Below are positions 15,548 to 23,865 of a DNA stretch of 33,363 nucleotides, in pieces. The number at the start of each line of letters is the position of its first letter. The stretch's first letter is position 1. Origin of the DNA: Roseburia sp. (GTDB lineage: Bacteria; Bacillota; Clostridia; Lachnospirales; Lachnospiraceae); assembly GCA_023662875.1 (NCBI GenBank), contig JAMPIG010000041.1, forward strand, positions 1 through 33,363. Reading direction: 5' to 3'. The notes under the pieces are model-generated. The model searched no databases, was not told the DNA's origin, and was given only the letters and a program-made list of their open reading frames with translations. Position numbers and translations under genes: made by a program.

Positions 15548-17227
15548 ATGAGAATCATCAAGAATTTTTCCTGCGTGACCCGCGATCAGATCAAATTGGC
15601 CACCGATCTGTATCTGCCTGACGAAGAGGGGCGTTATCCCGTCATCCTGATGCGCACGCCCTACAACAAGGAGGGGATTGTGCGGGAGCCTCTCTACGAG
15701 CACTATCCCCGGTTCGTGGAGGCCGGTTACGTCGTGGCGATCCAGGACTGCAGGGGAACCTGCGCCTCGGAGGGGAAGATGAACCTGAACGGCGGCAACG
15801 AACACGAGGACGGCTATGACGCCGTGGAATTCCTGTCCGCCCAGCCCTTCTGCGACGGCAGCGTCGGGATGTTTGGCCTGTCCTACTTCGGCTTCACCCA
15901 GCTGGCTGCGGCATCCGGTGCCCCGGCCCACCTGAAGGCGATCTGTCCCTTTATGTGCTGCTCCCTCGCGTCCTTCGGAACCAGCCCCATGCAGACCATA
16001 GCTCCCTTTCATCTGGGCTGGGCTTACAATCAGCTGCTGGAGCACATCGAGCAGTACCTGCCGGACGAGGCGTTTCGCGGTAAAATGCTTCCCCTGCTGA
16101 AGGAAAACCGGGACAAGCTGGGCGAATACGCTAAAATTCTTCCCATGAATCAGAATCCCGCCGCCCTCCTGGAGGGCGTTCCCATGCTGAAGGACTATCT
16201 GGATCTGGTGGAGGGCGTAGAGAAAAAGGAATTCTGGGACAGTATCCACAGCCCCATTTCCTACGACGGAATCCATACCGCCATGCTCTGTGGAACCGGA
16301 TGGATGGACGCCGCATGCAACAGCACCATTGACAATTATATGGCCGCCCGCAAGTCCGCGGATTCTTACACAAGGGAGAACGCCTTCCTCCTGATCGGCC
16401 CCTGGACTCACGGCGGAGTTATGCCCAGCCGGGTCGAGGACGTTGATTTCGGGGAAGAAAATTCCGGCGAGGCCCGGGATGTGGCCGGTACTATGCTTCA
16501 CTGGTTTAACCGCTACCTGAAGCAAAGGGACGAAGCCTTCCTCCCTGACCGGGTATATTACTTCATGCAGGGCAGCAACGACTGGCACACCGCGGCGGAC
16601 TGGCCCCCGCCCCGGGCAGAGTCCGTAAAATTCTATCTTGCTCCCCATCGAAAGCTGGAAATCACTGCGTCGGAAGCCGGAGAGGAAGCTCTGGTCTATG
16701 ACCCCATGAATCCCGCCCCTTCCGCCATCACGGATAAAGAGGGCCGCATGGCTATGGCGGACTGGTCGGAAATTTCCGACCGGGAGGACATCCTGGAGTT
16801 TCGCTCGGATCCGTTTACCGAGGATCTTCGTCTGGCAGGCCGTATCCTTGTAAACCTATACGCCGCCACAGACGTGCCGGACACGGATTTCGTCTGCCGT
16901 CTCACCGATATCTCTCCGGACGGCCGCCAGCGTCAGATCGCGGCGGGCTACGTCCGCGCCCGCCACAGGAACGGACTGTTTACCAATGACTTCCTCACTC
17001 CTGGGGAAACCGTGCTCTACCGCTTCGGAATCGGCCACGCTGCCTACCGGATTCCCGCCGGACACGCCGTCGGCATCCAGCTTTCCGGGAGCATGTTCCC
17101 CGGCATCAACCGGAACCTGAACACAAAGGAGCCGCCCGCTCTGGGAAGCGGTTACGCCGTGGCCCACGACCGGATCTTCTTTGGCGGAGAGCAGGCATCC
17201 TGCCTGGATCTGCCCATTCTGAGATAA
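15548..17227 (+). CDS. CocE/NonD-family hydrolase (peptidase S15-like fold)
   Basis: The 559-residue protein belongs to the CocE/NonD family (X-Pro dipeptidyl-peptidase-like alpha/beta-hydrolases: acyl esterases and amidases). It has an N-terminal hydrolase domain with PVILMRTPYNKEG, the QDCRGTCASEG segment, the nucleophile G-L-S112-Y-F-G, the probable Asp in GTGWMDAACN and the catalytic His in GPWTHGG. A C-terminal jelly-roll domain follows (from about 400; ends with LSGSMFPGINRNLNT). No signal peptide is visible. AGGAGG precedes the ATG by nine bases. It is monocistronic, divergent from the esterase operon, and ends at a strong terminator. The substrate is unknown; sharing the operator suggests it hydrolyses an ester of the same imported carbohydrate. 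Confidence 0.88.
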   Translation: MRIIKNFSCVTRDQIKLATDLYLPDEEGRYPVILMRTPYNKEGIVREPLYEHYPRFVEAGYVVAIQDCRGTCASEGKMNLNGGNEHEDGYDAVEFLSAQPFCDGSVGMFGLSYFGFTQLAAASGAPAHLKAICPFMCCSLASFGTSPMQTIAPFHLGWAYNQLLEHIEQYLPDEAFRGKMLPLLKENRDKLGEYAKILPMNQNPAALLEGVPMLKDYLDLVEGVEKKEFWDSIHSPISYDGIHTAMLCGTGWMDAACNSTIDNYMAARKSADSYTRENAFLLIGPWTHGGVMPSRVEDVDFGEENSGEARDVAGTMLHWFNRYLKQRDEAFLPDRVYYFMQGSNDWHTAADWPPPRAESVKFYLAPHRKLEITASEAGEEALVYDPMNPAPSAITDKEGRMAMADWSEISDREDILEFRSDPFTEDLRLAGRILVNLYAATDVPDTDFVCRLTDISPDGRQRQIAAGYVRARHRNGLFTNDFLTPGETVLYRFGIGHAAYRIPAGHAVGIQLSGSMFPGINRNLNTKEPPALGSGYAVAHDRIFFGGEQASCLDLPILR

Positions 17228-17295
17228 AACGGTTTTCTGCCGCAAGCCTGCCGAAAAGCGGTTTCGCCGCGCAACGCCCGGACTGAACAGCAATC

Positions 17296-17341
17296 GGCCG
17301 CCGCGCCGGGATTAGATTCCCTCCCGGCGCGGCGGCCTTTT
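17296..17341 (+). terminator. Rho-independent terminator after the CocE-type gene
   Basis: A 15-base perfect GC-rich stem (GGCCGCCGCGCCGGG at 17296-17310 with 17323-17337) is followed by TTTT. The convergent carboxylesterase gene stops at 17368, so the hairpin may also limit transcription arriving from the other side, although no T-run exists on that strand. Confidence 0.85.
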
Positions 17342-17367
17342 CTCATCCAGCTCTTTTAGCTTTTTCC

Positions 17368-18930
17368 TTACCGATCCGTCAGCTTTTCCTTCCCATAGGC
17401 GAGACGGAAGTCAAGCGCCGGACATTCCTCCAATACCCCTGGCACAGCGGTATCCAAAAACCTCATAACGTTCTTCTCCTCCGGGCGATAAGCCTTCCAC
17501 TCCGGCAGGGGCTTTCCGTTGTAATCCAGGCCGTCCCCGTTGGGATCGCCGGTCTTAACGAAATTCGTCCAATAAGAGGTCACCTGCCTCGCCAGATCAT
17601 AGTGCTTTCCCTCGAAGGGTCTCCAGCTGTTGCCAAGGGAGTCGAACATGAACCAGAGATCCGAGCCGTGGAACGCTCCCGCGTCGTCCCCCGGGATATC
17701 ATGATCAAAGATATAATAGTATACTCTCTTGCCCATGCCGGAGCGCAGCTCACAGAATCCCCTGCTTCCGCTCAGGAACATGTTAAAGGCATCCGTCCTG
17801 GTCAACTCCGCCGCCTCCTCGTCGCCGGATACGTTAACCGCCTTCAGAAAGGCTTCCTTCCGCTCTCCGTACCCCTCCGCTTTCTCCAGCACATCCTGAT
17901 AGGTCAGCTGCCCTCTGCCGAACATTCCCTGGGTTTCTCCCATACAGACGCCCACCATCATGGGAACGTCGGGCAGCCTGTCGTTGTAATAGGAGCTTAC
18001 CACCGACTCCTTCACGAATTTCCCGTCGATACAGGTACCGAAGGAAAGCCCGAACATGGCTCCCTTGGGAGACACACTGTCCAAAAGCCGCATCAACTCC
18101 TCCGCGTCCATAGCGCGGGCCTGAGCCAGGCTGCTTATCCCTACCTTCCGGAAGAAGTCCGCCCCGTGCGCCTCCGCCTGCGCCAGCGTCATGTCTCGTC
18201 CCATGGACGCCTTCTCGTCCCCAAAGCCGAACGATACGGCCGACTGGCAGATCGCGCCCGCAATAATTCCCTCGTTCATGGGACTGCAGAGCTGGGTCTG
18301 GACGCTGCCCGCTCCTGCGCTCTGGCCGCAGATCACGATCCGCGAAGGATCGCCGCCGAAGCCCGCAATATTCCTGGCTACCCAGTGCAGCGCCATGGAC
18401 TGATCCTGCATGCCGAAGTTCGACACTACGCTTCCCTCGGGCGTCTCCGCCGTGATCTCCGGATGGGCCAGGAAGCCGAACAGTCCCAGACGGTAGCCGA
18501 TCATCACTACGATCACTCCCCGCCGGGCTACACGCTCCCCGTCGAATTCCACCTCGTAATTGTATCCGTCCTGCAGGCCGCCGCCATGAATGTAACAAAA
18601 TACCGGCAGCTTTTCGTCCGCCTTCTCCGCCGGGGAGAAAATATTCAGATAGAGGCAATCCTCGCTCATACCGAAGTCCGCGGACACAGGATGCAGCTCC
18701 CTCTTATAAAAGCTGTCGTCCGTGCCGGGATGCACCCGCATCATAGGCATATCGCCGTACTCATAGCACTTGCGCACGCCCTCCCAGCTTTCCGCCGGCT
18801 GCGGTGCCCTCCAACGAAGCTCTCCCACCGGCGGCTTCGCGTAGGGAACCCCGCGGAATACCGTGATTCTGGGATCCTTTCCCACAAGCCCCTGTACTGT
18901 ACCGTTTTCTGTCTGAACCGTTCTAAGCAT
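17368..18930 (-). CDS. Type-B carboxylesterase (paralogue 2)
   Basis: The 520-residue alpha/beta-hydrolase is co-linear with the protein at 7361-8911. Both share FRGVPYAKPPVGELRW, SEDCLYLNIF, IHGGG and nucleophile G-Q-S204-A-G at identical positions, and the C-terminal segment from FDSLGNSWRPFEG to SYWTNFVK is nearly the same. They differ most in 212-400, which in this fold lines the acyl or alcohol pocket, so they may act on different esters. No signal peptide. The ATG at 18930 follows GGAAGG. It is the last gene of the importer operon, after the GH93-like gene with a 113-base gap. The catalytic role on imported acylated sugars is inferred. Confidence 0.9.
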   Translation of the reverse strand: MLRTVQTENGTVQGLVGKDPRITVFRGVPYAKPPVGELRWRAPQPAESWEGVRKCYEYGDMPMMRVHPGTDDSFYKRELHPVSADFGMSEDCLYLNIFSPAEKADEKLPVFCYIHGGGLQDGYNYEVEFDGERVARRGVIVVMIGYRLGLFGFLAHPEITAETPEGSVVSNFGMQDQSMALHWVARNIAGFGGDPSRIVICGQSAGAGSVQTQLCSPMNEGIIAGAICQSAVSFGFGDEKASMGRDMTLAQAEAHGADFFRKVGISSLAQARAMDAEELMRLLDSVSPKGAMFGLSFGTCIDGKFVKESVVSSYYNDRLPDVPMMVGVCMGETQGMFGRGQLTYQDVLEKAEGYGERKEAFLKAVNVSGDEEAAELTRTDAFNMFLSGSRGFCELRSGMGKRVYYYIFDHDIPGDDAGAFHGSDLWFMFDSLGNSWRPFEGKHYDLARQVTSYWTNFVKTGDPNGDGLDYNGKPLPEWKAYRPEEKNVMRFLDTAVPGVLEECPALDFRLAYGKEKLTDR

Positions 18931-19043
18931 CCTTTTTACCTTCCTTTCCTGACTCTATGATTATCGATTCTCTACGTCTTTCTTTCCCGCCTCGCACCGG
19001 CGGTTTTCTTTCGCCGCTTCCCGCCCCTTAAGCGGAAAGCGCT

Positions 19044-20216
19044 TTACAGCCGCTCGTAAATGTCCGCCACCGCCGCCTCAATCAGCGCCAGCTCCGGCGA
19101 AATATGGCGAGGACAAAGATTTAAAATCCGCTTCCCTCCGTGCAGGGCGATCATGCACTGGCTATATCCAGTAAAATTGTAGGTATTGTCAACCTCCACC
19201 AGCGCGTCCATTTTCTCCCAGAAGCCCTCCCCCATACAGGAATTCGCGAAAATATGGGAGTATCCCCTGCCGGATACCAGCAGCGTACCGTTTTCTCCGC
19301 CTCCCGGAATCCAGAGCACATAGGGAGTCCCGGTAGGGTAGCTGCCGTCGGCCGCAATGACCGGATTCCCCATAAAATCAGGACTTCCCCAGTCATCCAT
19401 GGAATCCGATATCCGAAAATACACCGGAATCCGATCCTCATTGACCATCTCATAAACCATAATAAATCTTCCGTCCGGCAGATACTCCACAACAGGCATG
19501 CCGGGACGCAGATTACCGTCCGCAAACGCCACATCGATCTTTTCTTCTCCCCAGGTATAGCCGCCATCCTCCGAAACCTTGTGGGCGAGGAGCTGATTGT
19601 ACCCCTTTTCCTTATACCGCTCGTCCGAATAATAGCAGTAAAGCCTGTGATCCGGGGACTGTAGTAAGAACGGCTCCCAGACCGGCTTCCCCCTCTGATA
19701 ATCCGGCGTGGCCTTCCCGCCCTGCAGGATCTCGCTCATAAGCTCCCAGCTTTTTCCCGCGTCCTCGCTCTTATACAGCTGCAGCGACGTGGAAGAAAAA
19801 TCCCCCGGAATAATATTCCCCGCACAGAGAACAGTTCCTTCCTTTAAGCTTCCCATGGCACAGGGAAGCTCAAACAGATGCGGCTGAAAACGGATCCCGC
19901 TTCCGGCAGCTCCCTCGGCCACTCCGCTCAGGAAATGCCAGGTTCTCCCCTCGTCCGTGCTCTCATAAACAGGAAACAGCGGCTTCTCTTTATTGTACCA
20001 CTCCATGGTAGCCAGCAGCGTCCCGTTCTTCTCCCCGTTATGGGCCAGGCAGATACAGCGGGGATACATGGCCCCGGGGCGGCGTTGTCCCTCCCCCGGG
20101 CAGCATACCATCCCGGAATATCTCTTTTTCAGCAGAACATTACTGCTTCCCCCTTCCTTCGGGATGAAGCCGCCGTTCTTTTCATACAGCGTGTCGTGTA
20201 CATTTCGATCCGTCAT
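19044..20216 (-). CDS. Sialidase-fold (BNR/Asp-box) glycosidase, GH93-like, possible exo-arabinanase
   Basis: The 390-residue protein has a six-bladed sialidase-like fold indicated by Asp-boxes STDEGRTW (86-93), SEDAGKSW (150-157) and SEDGGYTW (215-222). WEPFLL (180-185), CYYSDER (194-200) and the LRPGMPVVEYLPDGRFIMVYE stretch resemble my recollection of GH93 exo-1,5-alpha-L-arabinanases more than true sialidases. The FRIP motif and Arg triad of sialidases are not evident. With a GH51 gene in the same locus, release of arabinobiose from arabinan fragments is plausible. No signal peptide. The ATG at 20216 (MTDRNVHD) with AAGGGG before it is preferred over an upstream TTG at 20243. It follows the importer permease genes after a strong hairpin. 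Confidence 0.68.
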   Translation of the reverse strand: MTDRNVHDTLYEKNGGFIPKEGGSSNVLLKKRYSGMVCCPGEGQRRPGAMYPRCICLAHNGEKNGTLLATMEWYNKEKPLFPVYESTDEGRTWHFLSGVAEGAAGSGIRFQPHLFELPCAMGSLKEGTVLCAGNIIPGDFSSTSLQLYKSEDAGKSWELMSEILQGGKATPDYQRGKPVWEPFLLQSPDHRLYCYYSDERYKEKGYNQLLAHKVSEDGGYTWGEEKIDVAFADGNLRPGMPVVEYLPDGRFIMVYEMVNEDRIPVYFRISDSMDDWGSPDFMGNPVIAADGSYPTGTPYVLWIPGGGENGTLLVSGRGYSHIFANSCMGEGFWEKMDALVEVDNTYNFTGYSQCMIALHGGKRILNLCPRHISPELALIEAAVADIYERL

Positions 20217-20238
20217 ACTTATACCCCTTTGCGTACTT

Positions 20239-20269
20239 CCCAAGAGGGTGTGTAAACACCCCTCTTGGG
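20239..20269 (-). other. Strong intergenic hairpin between permease and GH93-like genes
   Basis: CCCAAGAGGG-TGT-GTAA-ACA-(C)-CCCTCTTGGG folds into a 13-base-pair stem with one bulge and a GTAA tetraloop on the plus strand. No T-run follows on the minus strand, so it is more likely an mRNA processing or stability element than a terminator. It would separate transporter message from enzyme message. Confidence 0.6.
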
Positions 20270-20289
20270 CATACCAATCAATATTTTCC

Positions 20290-21180
20290 TCATCCCTTGA
20301 CGCCGCCGATTACAATTCCCTTGATAAAGGCCTTCTGGAAGAAGGGATAAATCATGAGAATCGGCAACACCGAGATCACTGCTATCGCCATACGCACTCC
20401 CTGCGTGGGAATCTGATTGACAATCTGGGCGCTGGCGGCGTCCAGCGTATTTTCCTTTAGAAACTGCACGTTATTCATCATGCTGTTCAGCACATTCTGA
20501 ATCGTGTACAGATCCTTTCTCCGGGTCAGATAATAGATACCGTTGATCCAGTCATTCCAATAGGCCAGCGCGGAAAACAGCGCCACTGTAGAGATCATGG
20601 GCTTGGAAAGCGGGATAGAGACATAGAACAGCTTCCCGATCTCACTGCAGGAGTCCATCTCCGCTGCCTCCAGAATCTCCTGGGGAACGTTGGTGCTGAA
20701 GTAGGTTCTCATCAGAATGACGTTATAGGCCCCCAGCAGCAGATTAGGACAGATCAGCGCAAATATGGAATCTCCCACATGCATATACTGACTCCACACG
20801 ATGTAGCTGGGCACCATGCCGCCGGAAAACAGCATGGTAAAAAAGATAAAGAAGGAAAGAAAGCCCTTCCCCGGCAGATCCGGCTTGGAGAGAAGATACC
20901 CCATGAACATTGTCATAAACACATTGATTGTAGTGCCGATCGCCGTGACCAGCACCGTCATACCATAGGCTCTTACAATTCCCCCGAAGGACTGAAACAG
21001 ATACTGATATGCCTTGAAATTAAACACCTCCGGAATAAAGGCATAGCCGTTTTTCATCAGCGTGGCCTCATCTGTTACGGAGGATGAGATCAGCAGGATG
21101 AAGGGCAGCACGCAGCCGAGAGCCAGCAGGGTCATGACCACGTTTGCAAAAATCCGAAACCCATTTTTTGTACAAACCAT
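20290..21180 (-). CDS. Carbohydrate ABC transporter permease (LplC/YtcP type)
   Basis: The 296-residue inner-membrane permease has about six membrane segments. The cytoplasmic EAA loop reads ILEAAEMDSCSEIGKLFYVSIPL, the contact site for the ATPase. The C-terminus (PFFQKAFIKGIVIGGVKG) is the typical MalG/LplC-type ending. It forms the second half of the channel with the permease at 21211-22167. AGGAGG precedes the ATG, and the gap to the upstream permease gene is 30 bases. No ATPase gene of the MsmK/UgpC type is in the window, so the importer probably borrows a shared ATPase encoded elsewhere, as is common in this transporter class. Confidence 0.93.
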   Translation of the reverse strand: MVCTKNGFRIFANVVMTLLALGCVLPFILLISSSVTDEATLMKNGYAFIPEVFNFKAYQYLFQSFGGIVRAYGMTVLVTAIGTTINVFMTMFMGYLLSKPDLPGKGFLSFFIFFTMLFSGGMVPSYIVWSQYMHVGDSIFALICPNLLLGAYNVILMRTYFSTNVPQEILEAAEMDSCSEIGKLFYVSIPLSKPMISTVALFSALAYWNDWINGIYYLTRRKDLYTIQNVLNSMMNNVQFLKENTLDAASAQIVNQIPTQGVRMAIAVISVLPILMIYPFFQKAFIKGIVIGGVKG

Positions 21181-21210
21181 ATATATATTCCTCCTAACTG
21201 GAACGCGGCG

Positions 21211-22167
21211 TCAGAACAGAGCGCTCTCGTTATCCACCTTCCGCACTACCGCATTGGTTATCATAACTACAATGAAGCCTAGAATCGACTGCAGGAACCC
21301 TGCCGCCAGAGATCTGCCCACATCGTGATCCTGCATCAGCGTACGATAGACAAAGGTGTCGATGGTGGTTGTGGTCGAATACAGCATGCCGCTGTTCTGA
21401 GGCACCTGGTAAAACAGGCCGAAATCGGAAGCAAACATTCTTCCCAGAGACATAATCGTCAGAATGATTACCGTAGGCTTTAAAAGCGGCAGGGTAATCC
21501 GGGTAATCTGCTGCCAGACCGACGCCCCATCCATCACAGACGCCTCATAATACGCCTTGTCAAAACCGATGATCGTGGCAAAGTAGACAATGCTTTGGAA
21601 GCCGAAGCTTCTCCACAGCTGCACGATCACCAGAATTACCGGCCAATAGCTTGCCTTAGTGTACCAGCTGATGGGATCCACCCCCAGAGGAGCCAGAATC
21701 CCGTTATTGACAAAGCCGTTCTTCTCCGAGAGGAACGCAAAAACCAGATACCCGATCAAAACGGTACTGACCAGATGAGGAATCAATATCAGGGTCTGGT
21801 ACGTCTTTTTGAGCAGATTATGGCTGATCACGCTCAGTAATATGGCTACAAAAATGGCAAAAGCCGTCCCCAGCACAAGAAATACGATATTATAGCAGAT
21901 TGTGTTCCGGAACATGATCTTAGCCCATTTGGATCCGAACAGAAAGGTAAAATTATCCAATCCGTTCCAGGGACTGGCCAGAATTCCCTTCGCAAAGCTG
22001 TACTTCTTAAAGGCCAGAATCAAACCGCCCATCGGCAGATAATTGTTGATTATCAGATAAATAAAGCCCGGAAGGGACAGCAGATAGAGCGGCACGTATT
22101 TGCGCAGTCTCTTCGTAATCTGCTTTTTCTTTCCCGGACCTTGCTTTCCTTTTCTAACATTTTGCAT
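21211..22167 (-). CDS. Carbohydrate ABC transporter permease (LplB/YteP type)
   Basis: The 318-residue membrane protein begins with a basic N-terminus (KGKQGPGKKKQITKRLRKY) and a first helix LYLLSLPGFIYLIINNYLPMGG, which is characteristic of LplB/YteP permeases that pair with LplC. The EAA loop is YYEASVMDGASVWQQITRITLPLLKP. Six membrane segments are expected. It lies directly downstream of the binding-protein gene, separated by an attenuator-like hairpin. The ribosome site is weaker than those of its neighbours (GGCGGG about six bases before the ATG), which also fits lower expression than the binding protein. Confidence 0.93.
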   Translation of the reverse strand: MQNVRKGKQGPGKKKQITKRLRKYVPLYLLSLPGFIYLIINNYLPMGGLILAFKKYSFAKGILASPWNGLDNFTFLFGSKWAKIMFRNTICYNIVFLVLGTAFAIFVAILLSVISHNLLKKTYQTLILIPHLVSTVLIGYLVFAFLSEKNGFVNNGILAPLGVDPISWYTKASYWPVILVIVQLWRSFGFQSIVYFATIIGFDKAYYEASVMDGASVWQQITRITLPLLKPTVIILTIMSLGRMFASDFGLFYQVPQNSGMLYSTTTTIDTFVYRTLMQDHDVGRSLAAGFLQSILGFIVVMITNAVVRKVDNESALF

Positions 22168-22184
22168 CGCAATCCCGCCTTTCT

Positions 22185-22219
22185 AAAAATTGCCGGCTGT
22201 AGCTGTCACAGCCGGCAAT
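22185..22219 (-). terminator. Attenuator-like hairpin between binding-protein and permease genes
   Basis: ATTGCCGGCTGT/ACAGCCGGCAAT (22189-22200 with 22208-22219) is a perfect 12-base stem, followed on the minus strand by TTTTT. It lies 18 bases past the binding-protein stop and ends just before the ribosome site of the permease gene. Such partial terminators typically keep the binding protein in excess over the permeases. Confidence 0.75.
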
Positions 22220-22237
22220 CACATCCAAAATCGACTT

Positions 22238-23782
22238 TTACTTGTCTTCCAGCGCCTTCAGGAATTCATCGAACTGTCTCTGCTCCTCTGCGATGATTTC
22301 ATCGATCCCGGCATCCTTCAGCTCCTGGTTGAACTTTGCCAGATATTCGTCCACATCCACAAGGCCGTAAAGCAGAGCAGGCCTGTATTCCGCCACCACT
22401 GTAGCGCATGCCGCCATCTGGTCATATACGTTCGCGCTGTCGAAGACAAAACCCATGGCGCTGGAGAACTGCGCGTGGTTGGGCGCATCCCACATATCCG
22501 TATAATAAGCGGTAAAATCTGTCTCCAAAGGCAGGCTCAGACACTGATTCGGCCAATACCAGGGGAAGGTCAGGTTCCAGGTAGAGGTGTTGGAATCTAT
22601 GCCCTCGGGATATCTGGCGATTCCCTTTTCATCTACCGTATAGGTCTGTCCCTCCACGCCCAGGATAATGTAGCGGGCTACGTTCTCGTCCGTCGTCATC
22701 AGATACAGCATCTTCATGGCAGCATCGGGATGTTTGCAGACAGAGGAAATCATCCATCCGCCCAGAACCGACGCGCTGGTACCCACCAGGTCGGTAAGCT
22801 TAAACTGTACATTGTCATATGTATAAGAAACAAGCGCCTTAATGTAGTCCGCACTGTAGCCGCCCACATAGCAGCCTGCCGCCACATCGTTATTGTACTG
22901 TTCGATGGTCATGGAATTATTCAACGGATCGTCGCACAAAAGTCCTGCCTCGTTCCATTCCTTCATCAGATAACAGAAATCGCGGAATTCCTCCGTCTCG
23001 TAGTAGTTGACGATATCCGTGGTTCCAACGCCTCTGTTCAGCAGCACTCCCAGCCAGTTACCGTTGCCCAGGCTGTCCAGCCCCTGTACGGGATCATCGT
23101 TCGTGTTGATCATATAGGCGTATTCCGGATGGATAGCCTTCGCGTCCTTCATGATCTGGGTCATCTCCTCCAGCGTAATCTCCTCGCCGTCTCTGTCCGC
23201 GATTCCCATCTCTTCCGCGATGTCCTTGCGCAGCATGTACACCTCATAAGTTCCGTAGCTATCCACGGAAGGCACCGCATACTGCACGCCGTCGATCTGC
23301 TGCGTCATCAGCACCTTCTCCGGGAACATCTCCCACATATCGGCATACTCCTCCAGATAGGGATCCAGGGAGATACACTGCTCATTCTTAACGCAGCCGT
23401 CCACGGTAGAATAGAATCTCCAGCAGAACAGATCCATGGGATTGGTGTTGTCGCTGAGGGACAGCGTCAGCTGCGTCGCCAGGTCGCCGATGGCGATCTG
23501 AACAATGTCCGCCTGTACCCCGGCATTGATGGAAACCAGATATTCATTTAACGCTTTCTCAACATCCACCTCCGCAGCCATTGTCGTTGGCGCCGGATAC
23601 ATGATGGAAATCACCGGCCATTCGGACGGGTCGTCTCCCGCTACAAATTCTCCCGCAGGCTCCCCGCCTCCGGCGCCGCCTGTGCCTCCCGCAGACTCTT
23701 TGTCGTCGGTACCGCCCCCACAGGCCGCCAGAGAAAGTGTCATTGCCGCTGCAAGGAGCAGCGCGAGTAACTTCTTTTTCAT
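22238..23782 (-). CDS. Extracellular solute-binding lipoprotein of a sugar ABC importer (LplA-like)
   Basis: The 514-residue protein begins MKKKLLALLLAAAMTLSLAAC: a lipoprotein signal with lipobox cysteine C21, so the mature protein is tethered to the outer face of the membrane. A Gly/Ser/Glu linker follows. The long length and contents (AEVDVEKALNEYL..., YAVPSVDSYGTYEVYMLRKDIAEEMG) fit the LplA-type family-1 binding proteins for oligosaccharides. The start at 23782 has AAGGAGG seven bases upstream. The first gene of the importer operon, it sits directly behind an operator and -10. The ligand cannot be read; arabino-oligosaccharide is inferred from the glycosidases in the locus. Confidence 0.92.
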   Translation of the reverse strand: MKKKLLALLLAAAMTLSLAACGGGTDDKESAGGTGGAGGGEPAGEFVAGDDPSEWPVISIMYPAPTTMAAEVDVEKALNEYLVSINAGVQADIVQIAIGDLATQLTLSLSDNTNPMDLFCWRFYSTVDGCVKNEQCISLDPYLEEYADMWEMFPEKVLMTQQIDGVQYAVPSVDSYGTYEVYMLRKDIAEEMGIADRDGEEITLEEMTQIMKDAKAIHPEYAYMINTNDDPVQGLDSLGNGNWLGVLLNRGVGTTDIVNYYETEEFRDFCYLMKEWNEAGLLCDDPLNNSMTIEQYNNDVAAGCYVGGYSADYIKALVSYTYDNVQFKLTDLVGTSASVLGGWMISSVCKHPDAAMKMLYLMTTDENVARYIILGVEGQTYTVDEKGIARYPEGIDSNTSTWNLTFPWYWPNQCLSLPLETDFTAYYTDMWDAPNHAQFSSAMGFVFDSANVYDQMAACATVVAEYRPALLYGLVDVDEYLAKFNQELKDAGIDEIIAEEQRQFDEFLKALEDK

Positions 23783-23835
23783 ACATTTTCCTCCTTTTTT
23801 TGAATTCCGCCCTTGCGGTTCTTTCTGATAACACA

Positions 23836-23841
23836 ATTATA
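23836..23841 (-). promoter_or_regulatory. -10 element of the importer operon
   Basis: A perfect TATAAT on the minus strand lies exactly 35 bases after the start of the proximal operator half-site at 23876. At 17-base spacing the -35 position reads TATTTT, a poor match, which fits a promoter needing an activator. The start codon is 54 bases further on. Confidence 0.65.
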
Positions 23842-23865
23842 CGCAGGCGAAACAAAGGAAAATAT

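Noticed and set aside
15515-16648. Minus-strand open frame of 377 codons opposite the CocE-type gene
   Set aside because: Antisense to a gene with intact catalytic motifs; it would start inside that gene and cross its promoter-proximal leader. No family features.
17602-18960. Plus-strand open frame of 452 codons opposite the second carboxylesterase gene
   Set aside because: A mirror frame at 7589-8956 shows the same pattern but is broken, as expected for a shadow of two paralogous genes rather than a real gene.
19044-20216. Naming the BNR protein a sialidase
   Set aside because: Asp-boxes alone mark the fold, not the substrate. The sialidase FRIP motif and Arg triad are not evident and the neighbours point to arabinose polymers.
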